DNA of 64,000 nt from Leifsonia sp. Root112D2 (GTDB lineage Bacteria; Actinomycetota; Actinomycetes; Actinomycetales; Microbacteriaceae). Where the stretch lies: NCBI RefSeq assembly GCF_001424905.1, contig NZ_LMCU01000001.1, positions 1 to 64,000 of the forward strand, written 5' to 3'. Both the position numbers and the translations under genes were made by a program. Below, in pieces: positions 16,612-24,938 of the stretch. The notes beneath the pieces are model-generated. The model was not told the origin of the DNA. It searched no databases and saw nothing but the letters and a program-made list of their open reading frames with translations. How positions within the stretch are numbered: position 1 is the stretch's first letter; each line of letters starts with the position of its first letter.

Positions 16612-17493
16612 TCACTGCGCGTACGTCATCACGACGATCTTGCGGCCCTCGTGCAGACCCTGGTCGAAGCGTCGGTGCGCGTCGACGATGTGCTCGAGAA
16701 GCCGCGATAGTCGACGACGCTGACTCGGTCGCCGGGGGCGACCGTCGCCGATCGCGGGTCGAGGAAGCCCGCTGCCACCAGAATTCCGCCGGTGCGTGTC
16801 GCAGCCAGCAGATCTCTCTGCCCGGGACCGCGGACGAGATCGAGCACGATGTCGACGCCCGCACCGGCGATCCGCTGCTGAAGGGCGGGGCCGTGATCGC
16901 CGCGGGCAGTCACGATAACATCCGCAGCGCCGGCGGCACGCAGCGCATCGCTCTTCGAGGCATCCCGTGTGATGGCGATTGGAACCGCACCGATACGGTG
17001 GGCGATCTGGAGTGCCGCGCGCCCGACGCTGCCGGATGCCCCGGCGATGAGCACGCGATCGCCGGCGCGCATCCTTGCGGTCTTGACGAGCGCTCCGTAC
17101 GCCGTGGAAAACCCGACCCAGATCGCCGCCGCCTGCGTGACATCCAGCCCCGCGGGTCGGGGCAGCAGCGCCGTGGCAGGCAACGTGGTGTGCTCGGCGT
17201 AGCTGCCGTGGGCAACGGCATCCGGAATCGCCGTGATGATGACAGGGTCGCCCACCTGCAGCGCGGTCACGCCGGGGCCGACGGCGTCGATGACGCCCGT
17301 ACCTTCGACGCCGATGCGGGAGCGGGTCGGCGAGCCAGGCGTCGGCAGGCGTCGGCAGGCGACCCGAGCGCATCATCGCATCAACGGGATTAACCGCGAA
17401 CGCCTCGATTCTCACTCGCACCTCGCCCGCGGCAGGATCCGTGAGCGGCTCCCTGATGATCTGCAGGACCTCCACCGCGCCGAGAGATGTCAA
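16612..17493 (-). pseudogene. Zinc-type alcohol dehydrogenase-like quinone oxidoreductase, frameshifted twice
   Basis: Joined across frames, this is an NADPH:quinone reductase-like MDR protein: EVRVRIEAFAVNPVDAMMRSG, IGVEGTGVIDAVG, GSYAEHTTLPA, the nucleotide-binding AGASGSVGRAALQIAHRIGA, and the terminal HEGRKIVVMTY. Two lesions break it. A 10-bp tandem duplication (GTCGGCAGGC at 17341-17350 and 17351-17360) shifts the frame near codon 45, and removing one copy restores RLPTPGSPTRSRIGVEG. A second one-base indel near 16700 separates VVDYRGF from LLEHIVDAHRRFDQG. The 5' end also seems short and starts on a TTG at best. It lies 24 bp downstream of the winged-helix gene, on the same strand. Confidence 0.8.
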
Positions 17494-17517
17494 CCCAAGG
17501 TCGTGCCGGGTATGGAG

Positions 17518-18618
17518 CTATTCGGTCAGGGCGCGCTCGTCCACGTCGAGGCCCAGCCATGTTGCCAACTCGGTGATCTCTGCGTGCACGGCGGCCGTCG
17601 CATCCGGCGTGAATGGCGTGTCTTCGTGGATCGCGTTGATACGCAGCACGCCGGCCTTGCGGTCGGCTACCGCGTCGAGCTTTCCGATCAAGCGATCCCC
17701 GTGCAGGATCGGCAGCGCGAAATAACCCCACCGACGGGCCGGGACGGGCTTGTACATCTCCAGCAGATATTCGAAGTCGAAGAGATCCTGCGAGCGGATG
17801 CGATCGTGGATGAGCCTGTCGAACGGGGACAGCAGCGCGGTGCGCCCCTGAAAGCCCGCGGCCGTCGCATCCGGATCGACGCGCCACTCGAACGTGCTGC
17901 CCTCCACGCGCGCGGGCTCACCGGCCTCGCCGACGTCGCCGGGGCGGGCAATGCCGAGCGCGCGCAGCCGACGTTCGTCGCGGATGAGCTTCGCCTGCGC
18001 CTCCGGCACCACCTCGATCGCCGCCGGATACACCCGCTCGGCGAGGTCCCACACACGCTGACGTGCGATTCGCCCGACAGCCGCGACCTCACCCCGGCCG
18101 TTCAGCAGTTCCAGCATCCTGGTGACATTCTGGTTGTCTGACCAGCCCGAGGTCGCCCACGGCTGCACGCTCGTATCGGCGATGTCCCGCGAAAGCAGGG
18201 GGCCCGCCTGCCGCAGTCGGTCGAGCACGTCGCGCCGGAAGGGCTCGTTCACCTCGAGCCATCGACGGTGCGCCGCGAAGGGCGGCCACGTCGACATCGA
18301 ATCGAGGAGAAGCCCCAGATCGGATGTCGGTCGGATCATCGCGAACGGCGGCTGCCTCGGGTCGTCCTGTGCCTTCAGTTCGAACAGGGTGTGATCGCGC
18401 TCGATGGCCTGCTGCAGATGCTCGGGCTGGTGCGACGGGCCCAGCCTGGCGAAAGCAATCAGATCGGCGCTCGGCGCGACGGCGGCGGTCGGGTCCAACT
18501 GCAGAAACGTCAGGTGCCTCACGAGCTCGAGCAGATCCGTCGGACGATCGGCGTCGAGCCGTTGCGCGCGGATGGCGATGCGGCGAGCCTCCTGCCGCTT
18601 CAGCTGCCGTACTGTCAT
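17518..18618 (-). CDS. Winged-helix protein of the AlkZ/YcaQ (HTH_42) family
   Basis: This 366-residue protein belongs to the HTH_42 family, which includes the DNA glycosylases AlkZ (Streptomyces, azinomycin crosslinks) and E. coli YcaQ/AlkX. Visible features are the N-terminal arginine-rich helix RRIAIRAQRL, LTFLQLDPTAAVAPSADL (the position of the catalytic Q-x-Q/D motif in the family), SGWSDNQNVTRMLELLNGRGEV as a winged-helix segment, and a C-terminal DRLIHDR...YKPVPARRWGYFALPIL region. The length fits actinobacterial homologues. Whether it excises alkylated bases is not known; the family has many uncharacterised subgroups. It is the head gene of a pair with the decayed oxidoreductase downstream. 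Confidence 0.75.
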   Translation of the reverse strand: MTVRQLKRQEARRIAIRAQRLDADRPTDLLELVRHLTFLQLDPTAAVAPSADLIAFARLGPSHQPEHLQQAIERDHTLFELKAQDDPRQPPFAMIRPTSDLGLLLDSMSTWPPFAAHRRWLEVNEPFRRDVLDRLRQAGPLLSRDIADTSVQPWATSGWSDNQNVTRMLELLNGRGEVAAVGRIARQRVWDLAERVYPAAIEVVPEAQAKLIRDERRLRALGIARPGDVGEAGEPARVEGSTFEWRVDPDATAAGFQGRTALLSPFDRLIHDRIRSQDLFDFEYLLEMYKPVPARRWGYFALPILHGDRLIGKLDAVADRKAGVLRINAIHEDTPFTPDATAAVHAEITELATWLGLDVDERALTE

Positions 18619-18726
18619 GAATCCACGCTAGCCGCCCGGCCAATCCCCAGCATGTGCGACAACGAAACAGTTATGATCCGTCTCGTCACTGTGGGCATCC
18701 GGCCCGCCTGAATGAGGGAGGTACCG

Positions 18727-19911
18727 ATGTCTGCCTCGCTCGTTCTCGACATCGTTCTTCTGCTCATTCTGGTCGGCTATCTGCTGCACGGGCTGCGCCG
18801 CGGCCTGCTGCTGAGCCTCGGCGGAATTCTCGGCATAGCCGCGGGGGCGGTCGCCGCCTTCTTCGTGGTGCCGCTGGTGGTGGCGGGGGTGGCCGACGAC
18901 GCCTGGCGGGTTCCGCTCGTGCTGCTCGTCGCGCTCATACTGCTGGGGGTCGGCCACGCGCTCGGAAGCGCGGTGGGGCGCATCCTGCGACGCGGGGTCG
19001 ACCGCACCCCGCTGCGCATCGTCGACCGCATCGCCGGGGGCGTCATCGACGTCGTGGTGGCCGCGCTGCTCATGTCGATGCTGGCGTTCGGTCTGGGTTC
19101 GCTCGGCGTTCCGATTCTCTCCACGGCGATCGGATCATCCGCCGTGCTGCAAAGCATCAATCGACTGACGCCGCAGCCGGTGCAGCTGGGGCTCGCGCAG
19201 TTGCGTGCTTTGGTGGTTCAGGATGCCAGCGGCCGCGTGCTCGACGTCGCCTCGCCGTACGCGCCCAGCACCCCACCGAACATCAACACCGGCTCGCCGC
19301 AACTCATCGCTGCCGCGCAGTCTGTGGTGAAGGTCACGGGCGTCGCGTACGCGTGCAGCCAGACCCAGTCCGGCAGCGGCTTCGTGGTGGCGCCGGGGCG
19401 CATCATCACGAATGCACACGTCGTGGCCGGCGTGACGCAGCCTGTTGTGCAGGCATCCGACGGCAGCACCGTGACCGGCGAGGTCGTGTACTTCGACCCG
19501 GCGCACGACCTGGCCGTGATCAAGGCCGACGCCCTGACAACACGGCCCCTGGCGCTGGCCGGGAGTCTCAAGGAGGGCGATAAGGCGGTGTTCGACGGCT
19601 ACCCGCTCGGCGGGCCGTTCCAGTCCAACCCGGCGGCGGTGCGCGGCGTTGCCACCGCGGCCGTGCAAGACATCTACAAGCAGTCCGCCACCCCCCTGCA
19701 GATCTACAGCCTGGCCGCCCGCGTGCAGCAGGGAAATTCGGGAGGACCGCTGCTGACGCTCTCCGGAAAGGTTGCGGGTGTGATCTTTGCGAAATCCGCC
19801 GACGGTAAGGCGATAGGTTATGCGCTCACGAACCAGGAGCTCGCGCCCGTGGCGGCGAAGGCCAGGGCTGCGACCACGCCTGTCGCCGCGGGGCACTGCA
19901 CGCGAGGCTAA
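18727..19911 (+). CDS. MarP-like membrane-anchored serine protease
   Basis: This 394-residue protein has four hydrophobic segments of the CvpA/colicin-V-production type (residues ~1-125) followed by a trypsin-like periplasmic protease domain. Catalytic residues are H231 (IITNAHVVAG), D261 (DPAHDLAVI) and S338 (QQGNSGGPL). C210 (YACSQT) and the Cys in the extreme C-terminal GHCTRG lie where the Mycobacterium MarP disulfide (C214-C395) is found, and the triad spacing is nearly identical to MarP H235/D264/S343. MarP is needed for acid and oxidative stress survival and cleaves the peptidoglycan hydrolase RipA. The start at 18727 is chosen for GAGGGAGG just upstream. It stands alone, divergent from the winged-helix gene. 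Confidence 0.85.
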   Translation: MSASLVLDIVLLLILVGYLLHGLRRGLLLSLGGILGIAAGAVAAFFVVPLVVAGVADDAWRVPLVLLVALILLGVGHALGSAVGRILRRGVDRTPLRIVDRIAGGVIDVVVAALLMSMLAFGLGSLGVPILSTAIGSSAVLQSINRLTPQPVQLGLAQLRALVVQDASGRVLDVASPYAPSTPPNINTGSPQLIAAAQSVVKVTGVAYACSQTQSGSGFVVAPGRIITNAHVVAGVTQPVVQASDGSTVTGEVVYFDPAHDLAVIKADALTTRPLALAGSLKEGDKAVFDGYPLGGPFQSNPAAVRGVATAAVQDIYKQSATPLQIYSLAARVQQGNSGGPLLTLSGKVAGVIFAKSADGKAIGYALTNQELAPVAAKARAATTPVAAGHCTRG

Positions 19912-20014
19912 AAGCAGAGCGGCTGCGCGTCGAGGGGTCGTCGGGCGCGCATCCGCTACCCAAATAAACCGCAGGATGATACTTTAAATAGCACCCACCG
20001 AGAGGTTTCCCGCC

Positions 20015-20815
20015 ATGCACAACAACATCGTCCTCGCCGCGAACGGGGCCGATGCGGCCGCGGTCGATGCCCTCACCCAGCGCCACTCCGAGCTCTCCGG
20101 CGCGCTGGCGGTGAAGAGCATCCACCTTCTCGACGCCGTCACCGGCCAGGAGCAGACGGCCATCGAGAAGGCCAGGGCCGACCTGACGGCGTGGTGCCGT
20201 TCCACCCTGGTGCCCTACCTGCGCCGCGAGGCCGAGGTGCTCTACCCCGCCGTGCGTGTCACCGAGGAGAGCCGCCTGCTCGTGCAGGCCCTCTTCCAGC
20301 AGGTGCAGAAGCTGAGCGAGACCGCCGAGGCGATCGAAACGGCGGATGCCTCGCTCGAGCTCGGCGTCACCACCGTGTCACTGCGAGTCGAACTCGGCAG
20401 ACACCTCGCGGCCGAGACCGAACAGCTGCTGCCGTACCTGGCATTCTCCACGAATGCCGGGCTGTCTGAGCTCTGGGCGCGCCTGACCGAAACGGATGCC
20501 GAGGGCGGCGCCGTCGCATCCGTCGGCCCGGGCACGGAGGCTCACGCCGGCGATCACCTGTGCACCTGCGGCATCGAGGACGACAGCGACTTTCCGACGC
20601 TCGACGTGCGCGAGGTTCCCCACGCCATTCGTCATGCGACCGTTTTCGGCGCGCTCGAGGCCATCGCGCCCGGCTCCGGTCTGGTACTCATCGCCCCTCA
20701 CGACCCGTTACCGCTTCTCGCGCAGATCGAACAGCGCTCCCCCGGTCGCTTCAACGTCACGTACCTGATGCGCCAGCCCGACGAGTGCCGGCTGCAACTG
20801 CTGCGCCAGAGTTAA
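20015..20815 (+). CDS. Hemerythrin-like domain fused to DUF2249
   Basis: This 266-residue protein has an N-terminal four-helix hemerythrin-like region (~15-160; QRHSELSGAL, REAEVLYPAV and AAETEQLLPYL mark helices) and a C-terminal DUF2249 domain (~196-264; TLDVREVPHAIRHATVFGAL, VLIAPHDPLPLL). The two are joined by a segment with HLCTCG. Not all canonical hemerythrin His ligands are evident: one motif reads RREAE where HHxxE is usual, so metal binding is unsure. DUF2249 proteins commonly accompany nitric-oxide and denitrification genes, which hints at an NO or redox role. GAGAGG precedes the ATG and an AT-rich element at about 19973-19995 may be the promoter. A small membrane-protein gene follows after four bases. 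Confidence 0.7.
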   Translation: MHNNIVLAANGADAAAVDALTQRHSELSGALAVKSIHLLDAVTGQEQTAIEKARADLTAWCRSTLVPYLRREAEVLYPAVRVTEESRLLVQALFQQVQKLSETAEAIETADASLELGVTTVSLRVELGRHLAAETEQLLPYLAFSTNAGLSELWARLTETDAEGGAVASVGPGTEAHAGDHLCTCGIEDDSDFPTLDVREVPHAIRHATVFGALEAIAPGSGLVLIAPHDPLPLLAQIEQRSPGRFNVTYLMRQPDECRLQLLRQS

Positions 20816-20819
20816 AGGC

Positions 20820-21284
20820 GTGAGCATTTCCTCTGCCTCCTCGGCCCCCGCGCTGCCGTTTCTCGTCATCGGCGGCGCCTGCATCGTCGCCGGCGGCCTC
20901 GTCTCGGCGGTTACCGGCCCGCTTGCGCTCTCTCACGGATCCTGGCTCGCCGCCTACCTGGTGCTCGTCGCCGGATGCGCACAGATCGCCCTCGGCGCCC
21001 TGCAACAACGCCTCGCGGTGAGCGGCGCCTCGCCGCGCGTGCGCGGTGCGCAACTCGGCCTCTTCAACCTCGGCAACGCCGCGGTGATCATCGGCACGCT
21101 TCTCGCCGCGCCCTTTGTCGTGGATGCAGGCGGCCTGCTGCTTGTGGCTGCTCTCGCGGCGTTCCTCATCGCGCTGCGCGGTTCGAGACCGGGCGTGGCC
21201 GTCTGGGTCTTTCGCGCACTCGTCATCGTGCTGCTCGCGAGCATCCCCATCGGATTGGTGCTCGCGCACCTGCGTGCCGGCTGA
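20820..21284 (+). CDS. Four-helix membrane protein of unknown function
   Basis: This 154-residue hydrophobic protein starts at GTG 20820, four bases after the hemerythrin-DUF2249 gene. About four or five membrane segments are apparent (FLVIGGACIVAGGLVSAVTG, AAYLVLVAGCAQIALGAL, AAVIIGTLLAAPFVV, LLLVAALAAFLIAL, LVIVLLASIPIGLVL). The loops are short and Arg-rich, and no catalytic motif is seen. The tight spacing makes it an operon partner of the upstream protein, so any role would probably be in the same stress or redox process. I do not recognise the family. Confidence 0.6.
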   Translation: MSISSASSAPALPFLVIGGACIVAGGLVSAVTGPLALSHGSWLAAYLVLVAGCAQIALGALQQRLAVSGASPRVRGAQLGLFNLGNAAVIIGTLLAAPFVVDAGGLLLVAALAAFLIALRGSRPGVAVWVFRALVIVLLASIPIGLVLAHLRAG

Positions 21285-21336
21285 CCACCATCATGCGCGG
21301 TCTTCCCTAGGATGAAGGCAGACCAAAGGAGCCCGA

Positions 21337-22329
21337 ATGTCAGCAGGATCTGTCCTCTTCATCGGTGGCACGGGAACCATCAGTTCCGCCTGCGTAACCG
21401 AAGCCCTCGAACGCGGGCTCGAGGTCACGGTGCTCAACCGCGGCGAATCCAGCAAGCGACCGCTGCCGGCCGACGTCCAGATCGTGCGGGGCGACATCCG
21501 CTCACCTGACTCGGTTCGAGACGCTATCGGCGACCGCGAGTTCGACACCGTTGCCGAGTTCGTGGCCTTCACCCCCGAGCATGTCGCCACCGACCTACAA
21601 CTCTTCGAGGGCCACACCGGGCAATACGTCTTCATCAGCTCGGCCTCGGCGTACCAGACCCCTCCGTCGCGCATGCCCGTGACCGAATCGACCCCGCTGC
21701 GCAACCCGTTCTGGCAGTATTCGCGCGACAAGATCGCCTGTGAAGACCTGCTGGTCGAGGCGTACCGCGAGCGCGGTTTTCCGGCCACCATCGTGCGGCC
21801 GTCACACACCTACGACCACACCTCCATACCCACCAGCGGCGGCTACACCGACATCGACCGGATGCTGCGCGGAGCCCCCGTCATCGTGCACGGTGACGGC
21901 ACCACGCAGTGGACCATCACCCACAACACCGACTTCGCCGTGGCATTCACGGGCCTGCTCGGCCGCCCGGAGGCGCTCGGCGAGGCGTTCCACATCACCT
22001 CTGACGAGGCGCCCACCTGGGATCAGATCTACACCTGGCTCGCCCACGCAGCCGGGGTCGAGCCGAATCTCGTGCACGTGGCATCCGAGTCGATTGCGAA
22101 GGTTCTGCCTGAGATCGGGCCCGGGCTGGTGGGCGACAAGGCGCGCTCGATGGTCTTCGACAACGCCAAGATCAAGGCCCTCGTGCCCGAATACAGGGCG
22201 GCCGTGCCCTTCGTACGTGGCGCCCAGCAGATCGTCGACTGGTATCTGGCCGATGCCTCCCGCCAGGTCGTGAACCCCGAACTCGACGCGGCATTCGACC
22301 GCCTCGCCGCCCACGCCGCCGCCTTCTGA
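21337..22329 (+). CDS. NAD-dependent epimerase/dehydratase-like protein (extended SDR)
   Basis: This 330-residue extended short-chain dehydrogenase/reductase is of the NAD-dependent epimerase type. The nucleotide-binding motif is FIGGTGTISSACV (G-x-x-G-x-x-S, residues 8-20). VLNRGES follows the second strand, FISSASAYQTPP contains the active-site Ser, and YSRDK holds the Tyr-x-x-x-Lys pair. The tail includes a substrate-binding region (RPSHTYDHTSIP, HITSDEAPTWDQIY). Homologues are often annotated as nucleoside-diphosphate-sugar epimerases or as isoflavone-reductase-like; the substrate is not known. The gene stands alone between the membrane protein and a hairpin repeat. Confidence 0.72.
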   Translation: MSAGSVLFIGGTGTISSACVTEALERGLEVTVLNRGESSKRPLPADVQIVRGDIRSPDSVRDAIGDREFDTVAEFVAFTPEHVATDLQLFEGHTGQYVFISSASAYQTPPSRMPVTESTPLRNPFWQYSRDKIACEDLLVEAYRERGFPATIVRPSHTYDHTSIPTSGGYTDIDRMLRGAPVIVHGDGTTQWTITHNTDFAVAFTGLLGRPEALGEAFHITSDEAPTWDQIYTWLAHAAGVEPNLVHVASESIAKVLPEIGPGLVGDKARSMVFDNAKIKALVPEYRAAVPFVRGAQQIVDWYLADASRQVVNPELDAAFDRLAAHAAAF

Positions 22330-22358
22330 CAGCCCCGGTCGCTGAGCCGCGCTACCGC

Positions 22359-22419
22359 GGTGAGACGACGTGAATCGACCTTCGCCGACCGCGGGAGGGT
22401 CGATTCACGCCGCCTCACC
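22359..22419. repeat. Long imperfect hairpin (22-bp arms)
   Basis: Arms at 22359-22380 and 22398-22419 pair over 22 bp with two mismatches around a 17-base loop. The left arm contains GTGAGACGACGTG, which also occurs at 32011-32023 near the end of another gene. No T-tract follows, so it is a poor rho-independent terminator; it looks more like a dispersed palindromic repeat. It lies between two same-direction genes. Confidence 0.65.
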
Positions 22420-22494
22420 GGAAGATGGCCAGCGGGATGCGAACGGATGCGACGGGTCGGGAACACGAGACGGGCATCCGCGGTTAGAACCAAC

Positions 22495-23142
22495 ATGACA
22501 ACCATCGGACTCATCGGAGCAGGACACATCGGCAGCCAACTCGCACGGCTTGCCATCGCACAGGGGCACGAGGTGGTGCTCAGCAACTCGCGTGGGCCCG
22601 AGACTCTTGCCGAGCTCATTGCGGAACTGGGCGAGAACGCCCGCGCGGCGACCGCAGAAGAGGCCGCGCGCGACGGCGAGATAGTGGTCGTCACGATTCC
22701 GCTGAAGAACATCGACGCGGTTCCGGTGGAGCCGCTCGCAGGCAAGATCGTCATCGACACGAACAACTACTACCCGCAGCGCGACGGCCAGATCGCCGCG
22801 CTCGATGACGAGAGCAGCACGACGGCTGAGCTGCTGCAGGCGCACCTGCCGACCTCCCGCGTCGTCAAGGCGTTCAACCACATCTTCGCGGCAGATCTGA
22901 CCACGGATGCCACCCCCGCCGGCACACCGGGCCGACGCGCGCTCATCGTGGCCGGCAACGACGCCGAGGCGAAGACCACCGTCGCCTCGCTCATCGACAG
23001 CTTCGGCTTCGATGTCGTCGACATCGGCGAGCTCTCCGAGGGCTGGCGCATCCAGCGCGAAACTCCCGGATACACGGGCGCGTTCGACGCCGTCGGGTTG
23101 CGCGAGGCGGTCGCCGCCGCCAAACGTTACCGGGACATGTAG
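22495..23142 (+). CDS. NADPH-dependent F420 reductase-like / NAD(P)-binding oxidoreductase
   Basis: This 215-residue Rossmann protein is of the F420-dependent NADP reductase (NPD) superfamily: GLIGAGHIGSQLARLA (N-terminal GxGxxG), the phosphate-binding SNSRGPET after the second strand, VVTIPLKN, DTNNYYPQRDG, and VKAFNHIFAADL. NPD members include archaeal Fno and many bacterial proteins without F420, so hydride exchange with NADP(H) is likely but the partner is unknown. ATG 22495 is the first Met directly before the glycine motif; upstream in-frame codons would read through the hairpin repeat. No neighbour explains the role. Confidence 0.72.
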   Translation: MTTIGLIGAGHIGSQLARLAIAQGHEVVLSNSRGPETLAELIAELGENARAATAEEAARDGEIVVVTIPLKNIDAVPVEPLAGKIVIDTNNYYPQRDGQIAALDDESSTTAELLQAHLPTSRVVKAFNHIFAADLTTDATPAGTPGRRALIVAGNDAEAKTTVASLIDSFGFDVVDIGELSEGWRIQRETPGYTGAFDAVGLREAVAAAKRYRDM

Positions 23143-23175
23143 CCTCGCGGCACGCTCCCGACCATACTGGAACTC

Positions 23176-24021
23176 GTGCCAGCTACCTTTCTCGTCGTGC
23201 CCCAGTGGCAGGGATCCGGCTCCTCGCGGGCCATGCGCCTCATCGATGGTGCCGAGGCCATTCGCGGTGATCTGCCACGCTCGGCCACCCAGCTTGTCGA
23301 TGTGCCCCTGGGGGCGGGCGAATCGCTCGATACGGGCATCCGCCGGTTCTCGTCGATCGTGGCGATTCGCGAGCTGGCGGCCGCGAGACTGCACGAGACC
23401 AGTGGAGACGTTGTCACCATCGGTGGCGACTGCGGCGCCGACCTGGCAAGCGTTGCCCACGCCGTCGCGGCCCGCGAGCCGGGCAGCGTGGCACTGCTCT
23501 GGTTCGATGCGCACGGTGACCTGAATGATGCCGCGTCGTCGACATCCGGGGCATTCGGCGGAATGGCGCTGCGGGCTCTTCTCGGGGACGCTCCCGACGG
23601 ACTCGCCGCCACACCCCGCGAACGGCTTGCGGCCGAGGCCGTGATTCTGGCAGGCACACGGTCGCTCGACGACGCCGAGAGCGCCTTCATCGACGAGCGC
23701 GGCATCCGCATGGTGTCGGTCGACGAGCTCGCCGAACCGGATGCGCTGCTCGCCGCCGTCGCATCCACCGGCGCGACCTCGGTCTACATTCACGTCGACC
23801 TCGATGTGCTCGATCCGGCGACCATCTCGGGCGTCGGCTACCCCGAGCCGTTCGGGCTGCAGCCCGAACTGTTGTGCGAGTTGCTGCGGAGTCTGCGAAG
23901 CCGTTTCGAACTGGCCGGGGCGTGCGTTGCCGGCTTCGCACCCGAATCACCGGATGCCGCTGCCCGCGATCTGCCTGTCATTCTGCGCGTGCTCGGCGCC
24001 CTCACCGCGCCGCTCGGCTGA
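23176..24021 (+). CDS. Arginase/agmatinase/formiminoglutamase-family hydrolase
   Basis: This 281-residue ureohydrolase-fold protein starts at GTG 23176. The binuclear manganese ligands are visible: GGDC (a Cys where arginases have GGDH), LLWFDAHGDLND and HVDLDVLDPATISG, with FAPESPD near the C-terminus. The family hydrolyses guanidino or formimino groups of arginine, agmatine or formiminoglutamate. The Cys in place of the first His ligand and the shorter length suggest a divergent branch, so the substrate should not be assumed. It is downstream of the NPD-like gene, same strand, 33 bp apart. Confidence 0.78.
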   Translation: MPATFLVVPQWQGSGSSRAMRLIDGAEAIRGDLPRSATQLVDVPLGAGESLDTGIRRFSSIVAIRELAAARLHETSGDVVTIGGDCGADLASVAHAVAAREPGSVALLWFDAHGDLNDAASSTSGAFGGMALRALLGDAPDGLAATPRERLAAEAVILAGTRSLDDAESAFIDERGIRMVSVDELAEPDALLAAVASTGATSVYIHVDLDVLDPATISGVGYPEPFGLQPELLCELLRSLRSRFELAGACVAGFAPESPDAAARDLPVILRVLGALTAPLG

Positions 24022-24051
24022 GCGGCACTGACCGCCTGTAGCCTCGAGGGC

Positions 24052-24837
24052 ATGAGCGAATCGAAGATTCTCACCGAGCGACGCGGCCAGCTGTTTCTCA
24101 TCGGATTCAACAGGCCCGAGAAGCGCAACGCCGCAGATTATGAGCTACTCACCCAGCTCTCCCTGGCCTATGGCGAGTTCGAGCGCGACGCCGAACTGCG
24201 GGTTGCCGTCGTCTACGCGGTCGGCGATCACTTCACGGGCGGACTCGACCTCGCCGATGTCGTGCCTCATGTTGGCCCCGATGGCCTCGACGTCGTTCCG
24301 GAGGGCGGCATCAACCCGTGGCAGGTCGACGGCGTACAGCTGTCGAAACCGGTGGTGATGGCTGTTCAGGGCACCTGCCTCACGCTCGGCATCGAGCTCA
24401 TGCTGGCCAGCGACATCGTGGTGGCCGCCGACTCGGCGACGTTCGGGCAGGTGGAGGTTGCCCGGGGCATCCTGCCGTTCGGCGGCGCCACGATTCGCTT
24501 CGCCCGCGCGGCCGGCTGGGGCAATGCGATGCGCTGGATTCTCACGGGCGATACTTTCGATGCCTCCGAGGCGCTGCGCATGGGACTCGTGCAGGAGATT
24601 GTGCCACACGGGCAGCAACTCGAGCGTGCCGTGGCTCTCGCCGAGCGCATAGCGGCGCGGGCCCCGCTCGCCGTGCAGGCGACACTCGCCAACGCCCGCC
24701 TGGCCGTACGTGAGGGCGACGAGGCCGCAGAGAATGCGCTCGGGCCTGAACTCGTGCGCCTCATGCAGAGCGAGGACGCCCGCATCGGCGTCGAGGCCTT
24801 CCTCACCCGCAGCGAGCCCCGCTTCGTCGGCCGCTGA
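24052..24837 (+). CDS. Crotonase (enoyl-CoA hydratase/isomerase) family protein
   Basis: This 261-residue crotonase-fold protein acts on an acyl-CoA thioester. It has FNRPEKRNAADYELLTQLS, GDHFTGGLDLADV (first oxyanion region) and VQGTCLTLGIELMLASDIVVA (second oxyanion turn), followed by ATFGQVEVARGILPFGGAT. The usual Glu pair of true hydratases is not clearly present: VARGILPFGG replaces PEIGLGLIPG-like catalytic sequence with only the first Glu kept. It may therefore be an isomerase or another CoA enzyme. It stands alone, 30 bp after the arginase-family gene, and its context gives no pathway. Confidence 0.75.
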   Translation: MSESKILTERRGQLFLIGFNRPEKRNAADYELLTQLSLAYGEFERDAELRVAVVYAVGDHFTGGLDLADVVPHVGPDGLDVVPEGGINPWQVDGVQLSKPVVMAVQGTCLTLGIELMLASDIVVAADSATFGQVEVARGILPFGGATIRFARAAGWGNAMRWILTGDTFDASEALRMGLVQEIVPHGQQLERAVALAERIAARAPLAVQATLANARLAVREGDEAAENALGPELVRLMQSEDARIGVEAFLTRSEPRFVGR

Positions 24838-24938
24838 GCCGCCGCGCCGGCGCCCGAGGCGGTAAGCGGATGCCCGGCATACGATGGCGGGAGGGGGAAG
24901 CGAAGTCTCTCCCAACCGACAAGAGCACCGTGGGAGCG

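Noticed and set aside
22405..23793. Minus-strand open frame of over 460 codons across the NPD-like and arginase-family genes
   Set aside because: Spans two well-supported plus-strand genes and has no recognisable family; it reflects GC-rich codon bias.
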